Positions 9,442 through 19,604 are shown, numbered from the stretch's first letter. The stretch is 46,339 nt of DNA from Alphaproteobacteria bacterium (GCA_016869515.1 VGDZ01000019.1:1-46339), one strand, 5' to 3'. The notes: generated by a model not told the origin, from the sequence alone. Made by a program: numbers and translations.

Positions 9442-10366
9442 AGAGCAGGTCCGCGATCAGGTTGAAGGCCACCACCAGGCAAGCGAAAACGAAGGTCACC
9501 GCCATGATCACCGGCGTGTCGTTGGCCAGGATCGAGCTGATCAGCAGCGAGCCGATGCCGGGAATGCGGAAGATCTGTTCGGTGACGATGCCGCCGCTGA
9601 ACACCACCGGCATCTGCAGCGCCACCAGTGTGACCACCGGGATCAGGGCGTTGCGCACCACGTGCTTGATCACCACCACGCGCTCGGCCAGTCCCTTGGC
9701 GCGGGCGGTGGTGACGTAGTCGAGCCGGATCACGTCCAGCACCGCCGCGCGCACGTAGCGCGTATAGGAGGCGGCCTGGAACAGGCCCAACACCGCCACC
9801 GGCATGATGGCTTGGCGGATGTGCTCCCACACCCAGCGCCATCCCGATCCCGAAATATCGGCGCGATAGACGAAGGGCAGCCAATCCAGCGTGATGCTGA
9901 AGATCAGGATCAGCACCAGGCCGGTGAAGAAGGTCGGCAGGGCGAAGCCGATGAAGGCCAGCGTGCTGGCGATCTGGTCGAACACCGAATAGGGGCGGGT
10001 GGCGGCATAGATGCCGACCGGCAGCGCCACCAACAGCGCCAGAATCTGCGACGAGCCGATCACCAGCATGGTGGTCGGCAGGCGCTGCAGGATCAGGGCG
10101 TCGACGTCGATCCGGCTGACGAAGGAGAATCCCCAATCGCCCTGCAGCATCGCCGTCAGCCAGCGCACGTAGCGGACCGCCACCGGATCGTCGAGGCCGA
10201 ACTTCGCGCGCAGATTGGCGCGCACGTCGGGCGGGACATTCGGGTTGGTGGCCAGCTCCTCGAACGGGTCGCCCGGCGCCAACGCCAGAATGGTGAACAG
10301 CACGATGCTGATCCCGAGAATGCTCGGGATCATGATCATCAGACGACGCAACAGATAGCGACTCAT
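9407..10366 (-). CDS. Peptide-type ABC transporter permease (OppB/DppB-like)
   Basis: 319 aa. It begins MSRYLLRRLMIMIPSILGIS, the typical first membrane span of the B permease, has a periplasmic loop and an EAA-type coupling motif TTARAKGLAERVVVIKHVVR, and ends WLDPRITYR. It lies behind the binding-protein gene and a strong hairpin. No Shine-Dalgarno is visible in front of the ATG. Confidence 0.92.
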   Translation of the reverse strand: MSRYLLRRLMIMIPSILGISIVLFTILALAPGDPFEELATNPNVPPDVRANLRAKFGLDDPVAVRYVRWLTAMLQGDWGFSFVSRIDVDALILQRLPTTMLVIGSSQILALLVALPVGIYAATRPYSVFDQIASTLAFIGFALPTFFTGLVLILIFSITLDWLPFVYRADISGSGWRWVWEHIRQAIMPVAVLGLFQAASYTRYVRAAVLDVIRLDYVTTARAKGLAERVVVIKHVVRNALIPVVTLVALQMPVVFSGGIVTEQIFRIPGIGSLLISSILANDTPVIMAVTFVFACLVVAFNLIADLLYGWLDPRITYR

Positions 10367-10390
10367 GGAATCGAACGCGCCCGTGCCAGC

Positions 10391-10422
10391 GACAGGCTCC
10401 GGCCTCGCGGCCGGAGCCTGTC
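10391..10422 (-). terminator. Perfect 13-bp hairpin between binding-protein gene and permease genes
   Basis: Arms 10391-10403 (GACAGGCTCCGGC) and 10410-10422 are exact reverse complements around a 6-nt loop. It lies 12 nt after the stop of the binding-protein gene and 24 nt before the oppB-like start. No T-run follows on either side, so it is not a textbook intrinsic terminator. It may protect the upstream mRNA or partly stop transcription, giving more binding protein than permease. Confidence 0.7.
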
Positions 10423-10434
10423 AGGCTCCTGTGA

Positions 10435-12225
10435 TCAGGCCTCGCGGTACCAGTTGACCAGGTTGAAGAGGTCGTTGTCCCAGCCGCTCAGCGTCACCTT
10501 GAGCTTGCTCGACACCGCCGAGGCGCGCGGCCGGTAGACCACCGGAATCACGGCGTGGTCGCCGCAAACCAGGTCGTTCATCTTGATGAACAAAGCGGCG
10601 CGCTTGATCGGGTCGAGTTCGCCCTCGGCCTCCTTGTAGGCCTTGTCGTATTCCGGATTGGTCCAACGCGTGATGTTGCGGCCCTGCCACAAGTTCGCTT
10701 TGGCGGAGACTTCCACCGAAGTGAACTGGTTCATGAACAGCTCGGGGTCGGGCTCGGTCATGGTGGTGGTATACATTTGGATGTCGCAATAGAACTTGCC
10801 GTAGGTATCGGGATTGGCGACATCCGAGGAGAAATAGACCGAGGCGGTCACCGACTTGAGCTCGACATCGATGCCGGCGCGCTGGCAGGCCTGCTTGACG
10901 ATGGCCTGGTTCTTCTGGCGCGGCGCGTTGATCGAGGTCTGATAGACGAACTTCAGCTTCTTGCCGTCCTTGGCGCGAATGCCGTCGGGCCCGCGCTTCC
11001 AGCCCGCCGCCTCCAGGACCTGGTTGGCCTTGTCGACGTTGAATTCCCACTTGGTGTTCTTGGAGTGGAAGCGCGGCGGGTTGTTGAGGAAGTTGCCGGT
11101 CGCCACGCCGGTGCGGCCATAGATGTGTTCCTGCACCGAGGCGCGATCGATCAGCATGCCCAGCGCTTGGCGCACGGCCTTGTCGGTCAGCGTCGGATGC
11201 CTGGTCTTCAGGCTCGAGCGTTCGCCGTCGACCTCGGTCCAGGGGTCGGTCGAGTTGAGCTGGATGTGCTCGATGTTGCCGCCCGGGGTGATGACGGTGA
11301 CGCCCTTGCCGCCGACTTCCATGCGCTTGAGGATCTCGTCCTCGACCTGCATGTTCCAGGCATAGTCGAACTCGCCGGTCTGCAGCACCGCGCGCGCCGC
11401 CGACACCGCGTCGCCGCCGCCCTTCATCTCGATGGCGTCGAAATGCGGCCGGTTGGGCATGTGGTAGTCGGGGTTGAGTTCGCCCTTGACCATGTCGCCG
11501 GGCGCGAACGAGACGAAGCGATAGGGCCCGGTGCCGACCGGCTTGAGATTGGCCGGCGCTTCGCGCGACTTGGCGCCCGAGTACTCGCCGAACAGGTGCT
11601 TGGGAATGATCATGCCGCGCGTACCGCAGAACGGCACCGCCCAGAACGGCGTCGGCTTGTCGAAGGTCACGCGGACGGTCATGGCGTCGATCTTCTCGGC
11701 CTTGCAGTCCCTGTAGGCGCTGGCCGTGACCGCGGCAGTGGCCGGATCGCGGGCGTATTCCCAGTTGAAGATCAGATCGTCCGCGGTCAGCGGCTTGCCG
11801 TCATGCCACTTGACGCCCGGTTTGATCTTCCAGGTCACGGTCTTGCCGTCGGCCGAGAGGCCGCCGTTCTGCCGCGAGGGAATCTCGGCCGCCAGGAACG
11901 GAACCATTTCGCCATCGGCGTTCCAGCCGGCCATCGGTTCGTAAAAGATGCGCGAGCCTTCCTGGTCCTTGGTGCCGACCGCGAAATGCGGATTGAGCAA
12001 GGTCGTGCCCTGCCACCACAAGACCTTCAGCGTGCCGCCGCCGCCGCGCTTGGTCGGCTTGTACACGAACGCGGTCTGAGCGTGCGCCACGCCGGCATGG
12101 GCGAGCAACTGGGTCGCCATCGGCGCGGTCAGGCCGACCGCCGCCATGCGCTCGATAAAGCCGCGCCGCGACAGCTTGCCGCCTTTGACCTTGTCGATCA
12201 GGCCGCGCAATTGATGTTCGTTCAT
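10435..12225 (-). CDS. ABC transporter substrate-binding protein, family 5 (peptide type), Tat-exported
   Basis: 596 aa. A twin-arginine signal is present: LSRRGFIERMAAVGLTAP starting at residue 18, probably cleaved after AHA at about 49. The mature part shows the SBP_bac_5 pattern: ADDLIFNWEYARDP, the GTGPYRFVSF motif, and LTDKAVRQALGMLIDRASVQ. It would capture peptides or a similar solute in the periplasm for the permeases and ATPases downstream. The ATG at 12225 follows a strong AGGGGGGAC ribosome-binding site; an upstream in-frame start at 12258 is less likely. Solute identity cannot be told from the sequence. Confidence 0.92.
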   Translation of the reverse strand: MNEHQLRGLIDKVKGGKLSRRGFIERMAAVGLTAPMATQLLAHAGVAHAQTAFVYKPTKRGGGGTLKVLWWQGTTLLNPHFAVGTKDQEGSRIFYEPMAGWNADGEMVPFLAAEIPSRQNGGLSADGKTVTWKIKPGVKWHDGKPLTADDLIFNWEYARDPATAAVTASAYRDCKAEKIDAMTVRVTFDKPTPFWAVPFCGTRGMIIPKHLFGEYSGAKSREAPANLKPVGTGPYRFVSFAPGDMVKGELNPDYHMPNRPHFDAIEMKGGGDAVSAARAVLQTGEFDYAWNMQVEDEILKRMEVGGKGVTVITPGGNIEHIQLNSTDPWTEVDGERSSLKTRHPTLTDKAVRQALGMLIDRASVQEHIYGRTGVATGNFLNNPPRFHSKNTKWEFNVDKANQVLEAAGWKRGPDGIRAKDGKKLKFVYQTSINAPRQKNQAIVKQACQRAGIDVELKSVTASVYFSSDVANPDTYGKFYCDIQMYTTTMTEPDPELFMNQFTSVEVSAKANLWQGRNITRWTNPEYDKAYKEAEGELDPIKRAALFIKMNDLVCGDHAVIPVVYRPRASAVSSKLKVTLSGWDNDLFNLVNWYREA

Positions 12226-12413
12226 GGGCAAGTCCCCCCTCGATTTTCGGTGCGGCATGACCGCCCTCGTCGTTGCGCGCGAAGGCTGGCAGCCGAGATT
12301 GGCGGAATGTTAGCCCAATTCCGAAGCCGTCCGCAGGGTTTTTTTGGCCGGACACAAGACTTCAGCGGCGAATTGCGTTTTATTGTCATCGCCGACGGGG
12401 CATGGAGGGGAAG

Positions 12414-13409
12414 ATGGATATCGGGCTGTCACGTCGGGATTTTCTTGCGGGAACGAGCGCTGCGGCGGGCTTCGGCGGCACCCCCGCCTTGGCGCAAGCA
12501 CGGACGGCGCTGACCGTGATGGCGTTTCCCGGCCATTCCAACCTCTCTGTCTTCTCGGCCCAGCACAAGGGCTTTTTTGCCCGGCGCGGCCTGGCCGTCG
12601 AACTCAAGTTCACGCCCAATTCGGGAGCGCTGCGAGAGGGGTTGGCCAAAGGCGAGCACCACATCGCCCATGCCGGCGTCGACAATGCCGTCGCCATGGT
12701 CGAACAGGCAAAAGCGGACGCCGTCATCGTCACCGGCGGCGACAACGGCTTCAACACCATCTTTGTCCAGCCCGAGATCGGCAGCCTGGCGGAAATTCGC
12801 GGCAAGACCATCGCTGTCGATGCTCCCAATACCGCCTACGCGTTGCTGCTCTACAAAGTGCTGAAGGACGCCGGCCTCGGTCGTGGCGACTACCAGGTCA
12901 GGCCGGTCGGCGGCTCGCCCGAACGGCTGGCGGCGCTGCGCCAAGACAAGAACCTGGCGGCCGCGGTGCTGTTCCCGCCGTTTTCCTTCCAGGCGCAGGA
13001 AGCCGGGCTCAAGGACATGGGGCCGGCGGCACGGGTGGTCGGCGCCTACCAGGCCGAGGGTGCCTTTGTGATGCGCGATTGGGCCAAGGCCAATGGCGAA
13101 GTGCTGGTGCGCTATATCGCAGCGCTGATCGAAGGCAGGCGCTGGGCGCTGGATCCGGCCAATCGCAGCGAAGCGACGGGATTGTTGGCGGAGAGGTTGC
13201 GGCTTTCGCCGGAAATCGCCGCCAAGACTTTCGCCGTGATCTCGCATCCCACGGCGGGCATGGCCAAGGACGCCAAGTTCGATCTCGAAGGCTTCCGCAA
13301 CGTGCTCAAGCTGCGGGCCGAGATCGAGGGTCAATGGGGCGGCATTCCGCCGGCGCCCGAACGCTATTTCGATCTGTCCTATTACGATCGCGCCTTGGCG
13401 AACCTGTAG
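12414..13409 (+). CDS. NMT1/TauA-like ABC transporter substrate-binding protein, Tat-exported
   Basis: 331 aa from the ATG at 12414, which follows a GGAGGGG ribosome-binding site. The signal SRRDFLAGTSAAAGFGG (6-22) with ALA-QA near residue 27 points to twin-arginine export. The mature part resembles the NMT1/TauA (periplasmic binding protein type 2) fold: FSAQHKGFFARRGLAVELK, a segment on a small cavity (HAGVDNAVAM), and DAPNTAYALLLYKVLKDAG. Such proteins bind taurine, nitrate, thiamine precursors or aromatic solutes. No permease or ATPase gene is next to it, so it is an orphan here; it is divergent from the peptide-type operon. Confidence 0.82.
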   Translation: MDIGLSRRDFLAGTSAAAGFGGTPALAQARTALTVMAFPGHSNLSVFSAQHKGFFARRGLAVELKFTPNSGALREGLAKGEHHIAHAGVDNAVAMVEQAKADAVIVTGGDNGFNTIFVQPEIGSLAEIRGKTIAVDAPNTAYALLLYKVLKDAGLGRGDYQVRPVGGSPERLAALRQDKNLAAAVLFPPFSFQAQEAGLKDMGPAARVVGAYQAEGAFVMRDWAKANGEVLVRYIAALIEGRRWALDPANRSEATGLLAERLRLSPEIAAKTFAVISHPTAGMAKDAKFDLEGFRNVLKLRAEIEGQWGGIPPAPERYFDLSYYDRALANL

Positions 13410-13811
13410 AGGTTCCGGGCGCGCCGAGACCGGCCGCTGGTTGCCGTTCCTGAAGACCTATCGCACGAAGTGTGTTTCTCCAGGTCCAGGACTTGGTGAG
13501 GTCCTGGTTGGACTCTCAGAAATCCAATGTCAGCAAAATCCGCTCGCCGCTTTTCGACCCCGTCTTGCGGATGGCCAAGAAACAACGTCTTGCAGAAACC
13601 ATCGAGAATCGTTCATTCGTTGATGGCATCACCCATTCAGCGCAATGCCTCGGCGGCGCTCGGGTTTTCGAGGCCGGCGGCGATGCGCAGGCCGCGAAGG
13701 CGCTCGGGCGGGCTTTGCGGAAACGGCACTGATCGGGAGAGTTTGCAAAACCGGCTGCAAAACTTAGGGCGATGCCACTGACGCAATACTCGCTAACCCT
13801 TTGAAATCCGC
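13410..13811. other. Gene-free stretch between binding-protein gene and tRNA-Gln
   Basis: About 400 bp without a supported gene. Several short open frames exist on both strands, but none has a recognisable domain or a good ribosome-binding site. A 7-bp hairpin (13486-13492 with 13501-13507) is present without a T-run. Two copies of TGCAAAAC lie about 10 nt apart near 13746-13763. Confidence 0.6.
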
Positions 13812-13885
13812 TGGTTGGGGGACTAGGATTCGAACCTAGACTGGCGGAGTCAGAGTCCGCTGTCCTACCGTTAGACGATCCCCCA
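13812..13885 (-). tRNA. tRNA-Gln (anticodon CUG)
   Basis: Read on the minus strand, the acceptor stem TGGGGGA pairs with TCCCCCA, the D-arm is GTCTAACGGTAGGAC, and the anticodon stem GCGGA/TCCGC encloses the loop CTCTGAC with anticodon CTG. The T-arm is CTAGG-TTCGAAT-CCTAG. Discriminator A and an encoded CCA end follow. All stems pair fully. It decodes CAG. Confidence 0.97.
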
Positions 13886-13900
13886 ACGGCGGATGGCGCC

Positions 13901-13929
13901 CATTTAGAGACGGCGGTTTGCCTTGTCAA
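13901..13929 (-). promoter_or_regulatory. Promoter of tRNA-Gln
   Basis: On the minus strand a perfect -35 TTGACA (13929 to 13924) is followed after exactly 17 nt by TAAATG (13906 to 13901) as a weak -10. Transcription would start about 8 nt before the tRNA 5' end at 13885. Confidence 0.6.
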
Positions 13930-13953
13930 CGCCGCGGCTGGTAACGTCGCGGC

Positions 13954-14952
13954 ATGAACTTCGGCGATGGCGGTTCGGGCCAGCGCGCGGTCTTCGCCGC
14001 GCTCGACCTGGGCACCAACAATTGTCGTCTGCTGATGGCACGCCGCGCGCCCGAGGGCGCGCGCGAGCCGCTGCGGGTGGTCGAATCGTTTTCGCGCATC
14101 ACGCGCTTGGGCGAGGGCCTCGAAACCGACGGCGCCTTGGCTCAGGCGGCGATGGAGCGGACTTTGGCGGCGCTGGCAATCTGCGCCGAACGCATGGCGC
14201 GCCGCCGGCTGGCGGATCGCCGCTGCATCGCCACCGCGGCCTGCCGCCGCGCCAGCAACGGAGCCGCCTTCCTGCAGCGGGTCGCGGTCGAGACCGGACT
14301 CGAACTCGAAGCGATCTCGCCCGAGCGCGAGGCACGCTTGGCCGCGATCGGCTGCCTGCCGCTGCTCGATCCTGCCGCCGAACGTGCCATCGTGTTCGAT
14401 ATCGGCGGCGGTTCGACCGAGCTGGCGGCGCTGCGGCGCGACGGTCGCGGCGGTTACGTCCATGTGGCGGAAGCGTCCCTGCCGCGCGGCGTGGTGACGT
14501 TGGCCGAGCGCCATGGCGGGGCCGAGATGTCGTCCGACTCCTATGCCGCCATCGTCGCCGAGACGAAGGACTTGCTGGGCGATTTCAGGCGTCGGCTCGG
14601 TGACGCGGGCGAATGGGCGTTGCTGGGCTCGTCGGGCACGGTGACGACGCTGGCGGCGGTGCATCTCGACCTGCCGCGCTATGACCGCCGTCGGGTCGAC
14701 GGATCGTGGATGACGCCCAGGCAGGCCGCGACCGCCATCGACGGTCTGGTGGCGCTGGGCGCGCCGGGTCGGGCGCGGCATCCCTGCATCGATGCCGGAC
14801 GCGCGGATCTGGTGTTGGCGGGATCCGCCATTTTGGAGGCGATCCTGGCCGTGTTTCCGGTCGAGCGGTTCCGGGTCGCCGACCGCGGCCTGCGCGAAGG
14901 CCTGCTGACCGAGATGATGGCCGCGGCGCCGGCGGCGATACGCGCCGCCTGA
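13954..14952 (+). CDS. Ppx/GppA family phosphatase (exopolyphosphatase or pppGpp phosphohydrolase)
   Basis: 332 aa, the short, two-domain form common in alphaproteobacteria. The actin-fold phosphate-1 motif ALDLGTNNCRLLMA is at 16-29 and the phosphate-2 motif IVFDIGGGSTELAAL at 146-160. It would remove terminal phosphates from polyphosphate or pppGpp; the two activities cannot be separated by motif. rlmE starts 4 nt after its stop, so the two are co-transcribed, a common alphaproteobacterial pairing. Confidence 0.9.
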   Translation: MNFGDGGSGQRAVFAALDLGTNNCRLLMARRAPEGAREPLRVVESFSRITRLGEGLETDGALAQAAMERTLAALAICAERMARRRLADRRCIATAACRRASNGAAFLQRVAVETGLELEAISPEREARLAAIGCLPLLDPAAERAIVFDIGGGSTELAALRRDGRGGYVHVAEASLPRGVVTLAERHGGAEMSSDSYAAIVAETKDLLGDFRRRLGDAGEWALLGSSGTVTTLAAVHLDLPRYDRRRVDGSWMTPRQAATAIDGLVALGAPGRARHPCIDAGRADLVLAGSAILEAILAVFPVERFRVADRGLREGLLTEMMAAAPAAIRAA

Positions 14953-14956
14953 CGCC

Positions 14957-15616
14957 ATGGCCGGGATTCGTCTCAAGACAGCCAAGGGGCGACGGCCGTC
15001 CTCGCAGCGCTGGTTGCGGCGCCAGCTCAACGACCCCTATGTCGCCGCCGCCCGCAAGCAGGGCTATCGCTCGCGCGCCGCCTTCAAGCTGAGCGAACTC
15101 GACGACCGCTTCGGATTCCTGCGCAAGGATGCGCACGTGCTCGATCTCGGCGCGGCGCCCGGAGGCTGGAGCCAAGTCGCGGCCGAGCGGGTCGGACCGA
15201 GCGGGCGCGTGGTCGCGGCCGATCTCAATCCGCTCGACCCGATCGCGGGCGTGACGGTCCTGACGTTCGATGCGCTGGCGCCCGAGGCGCCCGCCGCGCT
15301 GCGCGCGGCCATGGGCGGGCAAGCCGATGTCGTCCTGTCGGACATGGCGGCGCCGTCGACCGGCCATCGCGCCACCGATCATCTGCGCATCGTGGCGCTG
15401 GTCGAGGCGGCGGCGGCGATCGCCGGCGACGTTCTGGCTCCCGGCGGCAGCTTCGTGGCCAAGGTTTTCCAGGGCGGCACCGAAGCCAAGCTCTTGGCCG
15501 AGCTCAAGCGGCGATTCGCCTCGGTGCGCCACGCCAAGCCCAAGGCCAGCCGCTCCGAGTCCGCGGAAATCTATGTCATTGCAACGGGTTTTCGATCTGC
15601 GCCCGGAGCGGTTTGA
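14957..15616 (+). CDS. rlmE: 23S rRNA (uridine-2'-O)-methyltransferase RlmE (FtsJ/RrmJ)
   Basis: 219 aa. It methylates U2552 of 23S rRNA late in 50S assembly, using SAM. The SAM site LDLGAAPGG is at 62-70, and the catalytic K-D-K-E tetrad is readable as K44 (in YRSRAAFKL), D129 (LSDMAAP), K169 (FVAKVFQGG) and E204 (SESAEIY). Length is normal. Co-transcribed with the ppx/gppA gene. Confidence 0.95.
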   Translation: MAGIRLKTAKGRRPSSQRWLRRQLNDPYVAAARKQGYRSRAAFKLSELDDRFGFLRKDAHVLDLGAAPGGWSQVAAERVGPSGRVVAADLNPLDPIAGVTVLTFDALAPEAPAALRAAMGGQADVVLSDMAAPSTGHRATDHLRIVALVEAAAAIAGDVLAPGGSFVAKVFQGGTEAKLLAELKRRFASVRHAKPKASRSESAEIYVIATGFRSAPGAV

Positions 15617-15646
15617 CAGCCTGGCCGACGCTCTTTAATAGGGGCC

Positions 15647-16330
15647 ATGGAGCCTGCCCCAGACAGCCTGCGGCCCGCCCGCTTCATCGATTCCGACCAT
15701 CCCGCGATCCAGGCTTACGCCGCCGCCAAGGCCGGCGGAGGGGACGATCTTAGCCGGGCTTTGCGGCTTTACTACGCCGTACGCGACGAAATCCTATACG
15801 ACCCCTATGGCGTGACGCTGACGCCCGAGGCGTTCAAGGCCAGCGTTTGCCTCGCGCGCGGTCGCGGCTTTTGCGTCGAAAAGGCCGGGCTGCTGGCGGC
15901 GGTGGCGCGGGCCGCGGCGATCCCGGCGCGGGTCGGATTCGCCGACGTGCGCAATCACCTTACCACCGAGCGCCTGCGCAGGATCATGGGCGGATCGGAT
16001 CTGTTCGTCTATCACGGCTTCGCCGAACTCTGGCTCGAAGGCCGCTGGGTCAAGGCCACGCCGGCCTTCAATCTGACGCTGTGCCGACGTTTCGGGGTCA
16101 AGCCCTTGGAGTTCGACGGGCGCAGCGATTCGATCTTCCACCCCTTCGATGCGTCCGGCCGCCAGCACATGGAATACGTCGCTGATCGCGGCAGCCATGA
16201 CGACATTCCCTACGACGACATCAAGCGCGCCTTCGCCCAGCACTATCCCGGCATGTTTGTCGGCGCCCAGGCGGTGCCGTCCGGGGCCGATTTCGGGGCC
16301 GACGGCGAGGCCGAACGCAGGAGAATCTGA
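15647..16330 (+). CDS. Transglutaminase-like family protein
   Basis: 227 aa, no signal peptide. A transglutaminase-core pattern is visible with C76 (GRGFCVEKAGLLAAVARA), H123 (FVYHGFAELWLEGRWVK) and then KATPAFN, where the acidic third catalytic residue would be expected. Later blocks EFDGRSDSIFHPFD and HMEYVADRG are conserved in this COG1305-type subgroup. Whether it is a protease or amidase, or has lost activity, is unclear. guaB begins directly after its stop, so the two are probably co-transcribed. Confidence 0.8.
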   Translation: MEPAPDSLRPARFIDSDHPAIQAYAAAKAGGGDDLSRALRLYYAVRDEILYDPYGVTLTPEAFKASVCLARGRGFCVEKAGLLAAVARAAAIPARVGFADVRNHLTTERLRRIMGGSDLFVYHGFAELWLEGRWVKATPAFNLTLCRRFGVKPLEFDGRSDSIFHPFDASGRQHMEYVADRGSHDDIPYDDIKRAFAQHYPGMFVGAQAVPSGADFGADGEAERRRI

Positions 16331-17794
<1,464 letters not shown>

Positions 17795-17805
17795 CGCTGG
17801 GGGCC

Positions 17806-19101
17806 GTGACTCCGGGCGCGCGGCTCGCGGCCGCGATCGAATTGATTGCAGCGATCGAACGCGGCGCGGTGGCGGATCGCGAGATCGGTTCGTATTTCCG
17901 TACCCGACGTTACGCCGGTTCCAAGGATCGCGCGGCGATCTCGACCCTGGTCTACGATTGCTTGCGACGACGCGGGATCGCGCTGTGGGGGTTGGAGCGG
18001 GTGGGGCTCGATCCAAACCCTCGGCATCTGGCGCTGGAACTGCTGGTGCGGGGCCGCGGCGAACCGGCCGAAGCCGTGTTCACCGGAGAAGGTCATGCGC
18101 CCGCGCGTCTTGACGACGCCGAACGGGCGGCGGTCGCGGCGCTAAATGCGCTGGACGACGGGGCGGCGCCGGCCTGGGCGCGGCTAGGGTTTCCGGCCTG
18201 GCTCGAATCCGAGCTGCGGGCGCGTTTCGGCGAGGACCTGGAAACCGAAATGGCGGCGCTCAATCGCCGCGCCGCGGTCGACTTGCGGGTCAATGCGCTG
18301 AAAGCGGTGCGGCCACAAGTGACGGAAGAGTTGGCGCGGCTGGGCGTGACGGCGGCACCGACGCCGCTTTCGCCGTTGGGCTTGCGGATCGAGGGCGAGC
18401 GCGACCTGTCCCGCTTGCCGCCGCTGCGAGACGGTCTGGTCGAGATTCAGGACGAAGGCTCGCAAATCGTGGCGCTGATGGTCGAGGCGCGCCCTGGCGA
18501 ACAGGTGGTCGATTTCTGCGCCGGCGCCGGCGGCAAGACCTTGGCGCTGGCGGCACAGATGCGGCGCCAGGGCCAGGTCTACGCGCTCGACAGCGATGCG
18601 GCGCGGCTGGAACGGCTCAAGCCGCGAGCGCGTCGCGCCGGCGCTCACAATATTCAGCCTCATGTTCTGGCGGGCGCCGACGATCCTTGGCTGAAATGCG
18701 AAGGGGGGCGGTTCGACCGGGTGCTGGTCGATGCGCCTTGCAGCGGCATGGGCGCCTGGCGTCGGGCGCCCGAGGCGCGCTGGCGCTTGACCGGCGAGAT
18801 TCTGGCCCGGCACGTCATGCACCAAGGTGCGATCTTGTCGCGGGCGGCGTCGTTGGTGCGTCCGGGCGGGCGCTTGATCTATGCTGTTTGCTCGCTCTTG
18901 CCGGTCGAGGGCGAAGGCGTAGTCGGAAAGTTCTTGTCCGACCGCCACGATTTCGCATCGGTGCCGGCAGCGGACGTCTGGGCATCGGCGATCGGCAGCG
19001 AATGCCCGGCCGACGCTTCGTCCTATTTGGTCCTCACTCCGGCGCGGCACGGCTGCGACGGGTTTTTTGTCGCCGTTCTCGAACGGCGAGCCGGGGTATA
19101 A
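17806..19101 (+). CDS. RsmB-like rRNA (cytosine-C5) methyltransferase (NOL1/NOP2/Sun family)
   Basis: 431 aa, GTG start at 17806. It has an N-terminal NusB-like helical domain (about 1-130) and a C-terminal SAM-dependent m5C methyltransferase domain. VVDFCAGAGGKTLALAA (234-250) binds SAM; C312 (DAPCSG) and C362 (YAVCSLLPVEGE) are the release and nucleophile cysteines. The architecture matches RsmB/Fmu, which methylates 16S rRNA; the exact target is inferred. It lies between guaB and guaA. Confidence 0.88.
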   Translation: MTPGARLAAAIELIAAIERGAVADREIGSYFRTRRYAGSKDRAAISTLVYDCLRRRGIALWGLERVGLDPNPRHLALELLVRGRGEPAEAVFTGEGHAPARLDDAERAAVAALNALDDGAAPAWARLGFPAWLESELRARFGEDLETEMAALNRRAAVDLRVNALKAVRPQVTEELARLGVTAAPTPLSPLGLRIEGERDLSRLPPLRDGLVEIQDEGSQIVALMVEARPGEQVVDFCAGAGGKTLALAAQMRRQGQVYALDSDAARLERLKPRARRAGAHNIQPHVLAGADDPWLKCEGGRFDRVLVDAPCSGMGAWRRAPEARWRLTGEILARHVMHQGAILSRAASLVRPGGRLIYAVCSLLPVEGEGVVGKFLSDRHDFASVPAADVWASAIGSECPADASSYLVLTPARHGCDGFFVAVLERRAGV

Positions 19102-19102
19102 T
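19097..19102 (+). promoter_or_regulatory. TATAAT -10-like element before the TPR gene
   Basis: A perfect TATAAT spans the stop of the RsmB-like gene, about 40 nt before the TPR gene start. No good -35 is found at 16-18 nt. An 8-bp hairpin (19071-19078 with 19081-19088) lies just upstream inside the coding end. Weak evidence for a local promoter. Confidence 0.25.
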
Positions 19103-19142
19103 GGAATCGATTGTGCGCCTTCCAATAGCGATGGAGGACTCG

Positions 19143-19604
19143 ATGCGCTGGCTGACGATGCTGATGCTGATCTGTGCCCTGGCGATGCCGGTCGGGCGTC
19201 CCTGGGCGATGTCGAGCGGCCCGGCCGCCGGCGGCGGCGAGTTGGCTGAAGCGCAAAAGCAGATTGCGGCCAAGGACTGGACGGCGGCGATCGAGAACCT
19301 GCGCAAATGGGTGGCCAAGGATCCGAAAAGCGCCGAGGGCTTCAATCTGCTCGGCTTCGCCCATCGCAATTTGAAGCGCATGGACGAGGCTTTCGCCTAT
19401 TACGCCAAGGCACTCGAACTCGACCCCAAGCATCGCGGCGCCCACGAATATGTCGGCGAGGCTTATCTGCTGATCGACAACCTGGCCAAGGCGCAGGAGC
19501 ACCTGACCCAGCTCGACAAGCTCTGTACTTTCGGTTGTCCCGAACTGACCGAACTCAAGAACAAGATCGCCGCTTACCGCCGCGCCAAAGGCATGACGGG
19601 CTGA
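19143..19604 (+). CDS. Exported tetratricopeptide (TPR) repeat protein
   Basis: 153 aa from the ATG at 19143, which follows a GGAGG site and gives a signal-peptide-like N-terminus (MRWLTMLMLICALAMP, cleavage probably before residue 25). About two and a half TPR units follow (WTAAIENLRKWVAKDPKSAE; NLKRMDEAFAYYAKALELDP; NLAKAQEHLTQL). It is probably a periplasmic protein-interaction adaptor; its partner is unknown. An alternative ATG at 19101 would extend it by 14 residues and spoil the signal peptide. The SDR gene starts immediately after its stop. Confidence 0.82.
   Translation: MRWLTMLMLICALAMPVGRPWAMSSGPAAGGGELAEAQKQIAAKDWTAAIENLRKWVAKDPKSAEGFNLLGFAHRNLKRMDEAFAYYAKALELDPKHRGAHEYVGEAYLLIDNLAKAQEHLTQLDKLCTFGCPELTELKNKIAAYRRAKGMTG

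Noticed and set aside
13486-13507. 7-bp hairpin after the orphan binding-protein gene as a terminator
   Set aside because: No T-run, and it starts about 77 nt after the stop; too weak to call.
13472-13781. Overlapping small plus-strand ORFs before tRNA-Gln
   Set aside because: No domain, no start signal, and no consistent frame use; treated as non-coding.
13812-13886. Minus-strand reading frame with SSNGRTADSDSASLGSNP over the tRNA
   Set aside because: This is the well-known translation of a tRNA-Gln gene, not a protein.
19071-19088. 8-bp hairpin at the end of the RsmB-like gene as a terminator
   Set aside because: It lies inside coding sequence, and the T-run precedes rather than follows it.
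18687-19142. Long plus-strand frame upstream of the TPR gene
   Set aside because: It is an out-of-frame shadow of the RsmB-like gene; the TPR protein starts at 19143 with a signal peptide.
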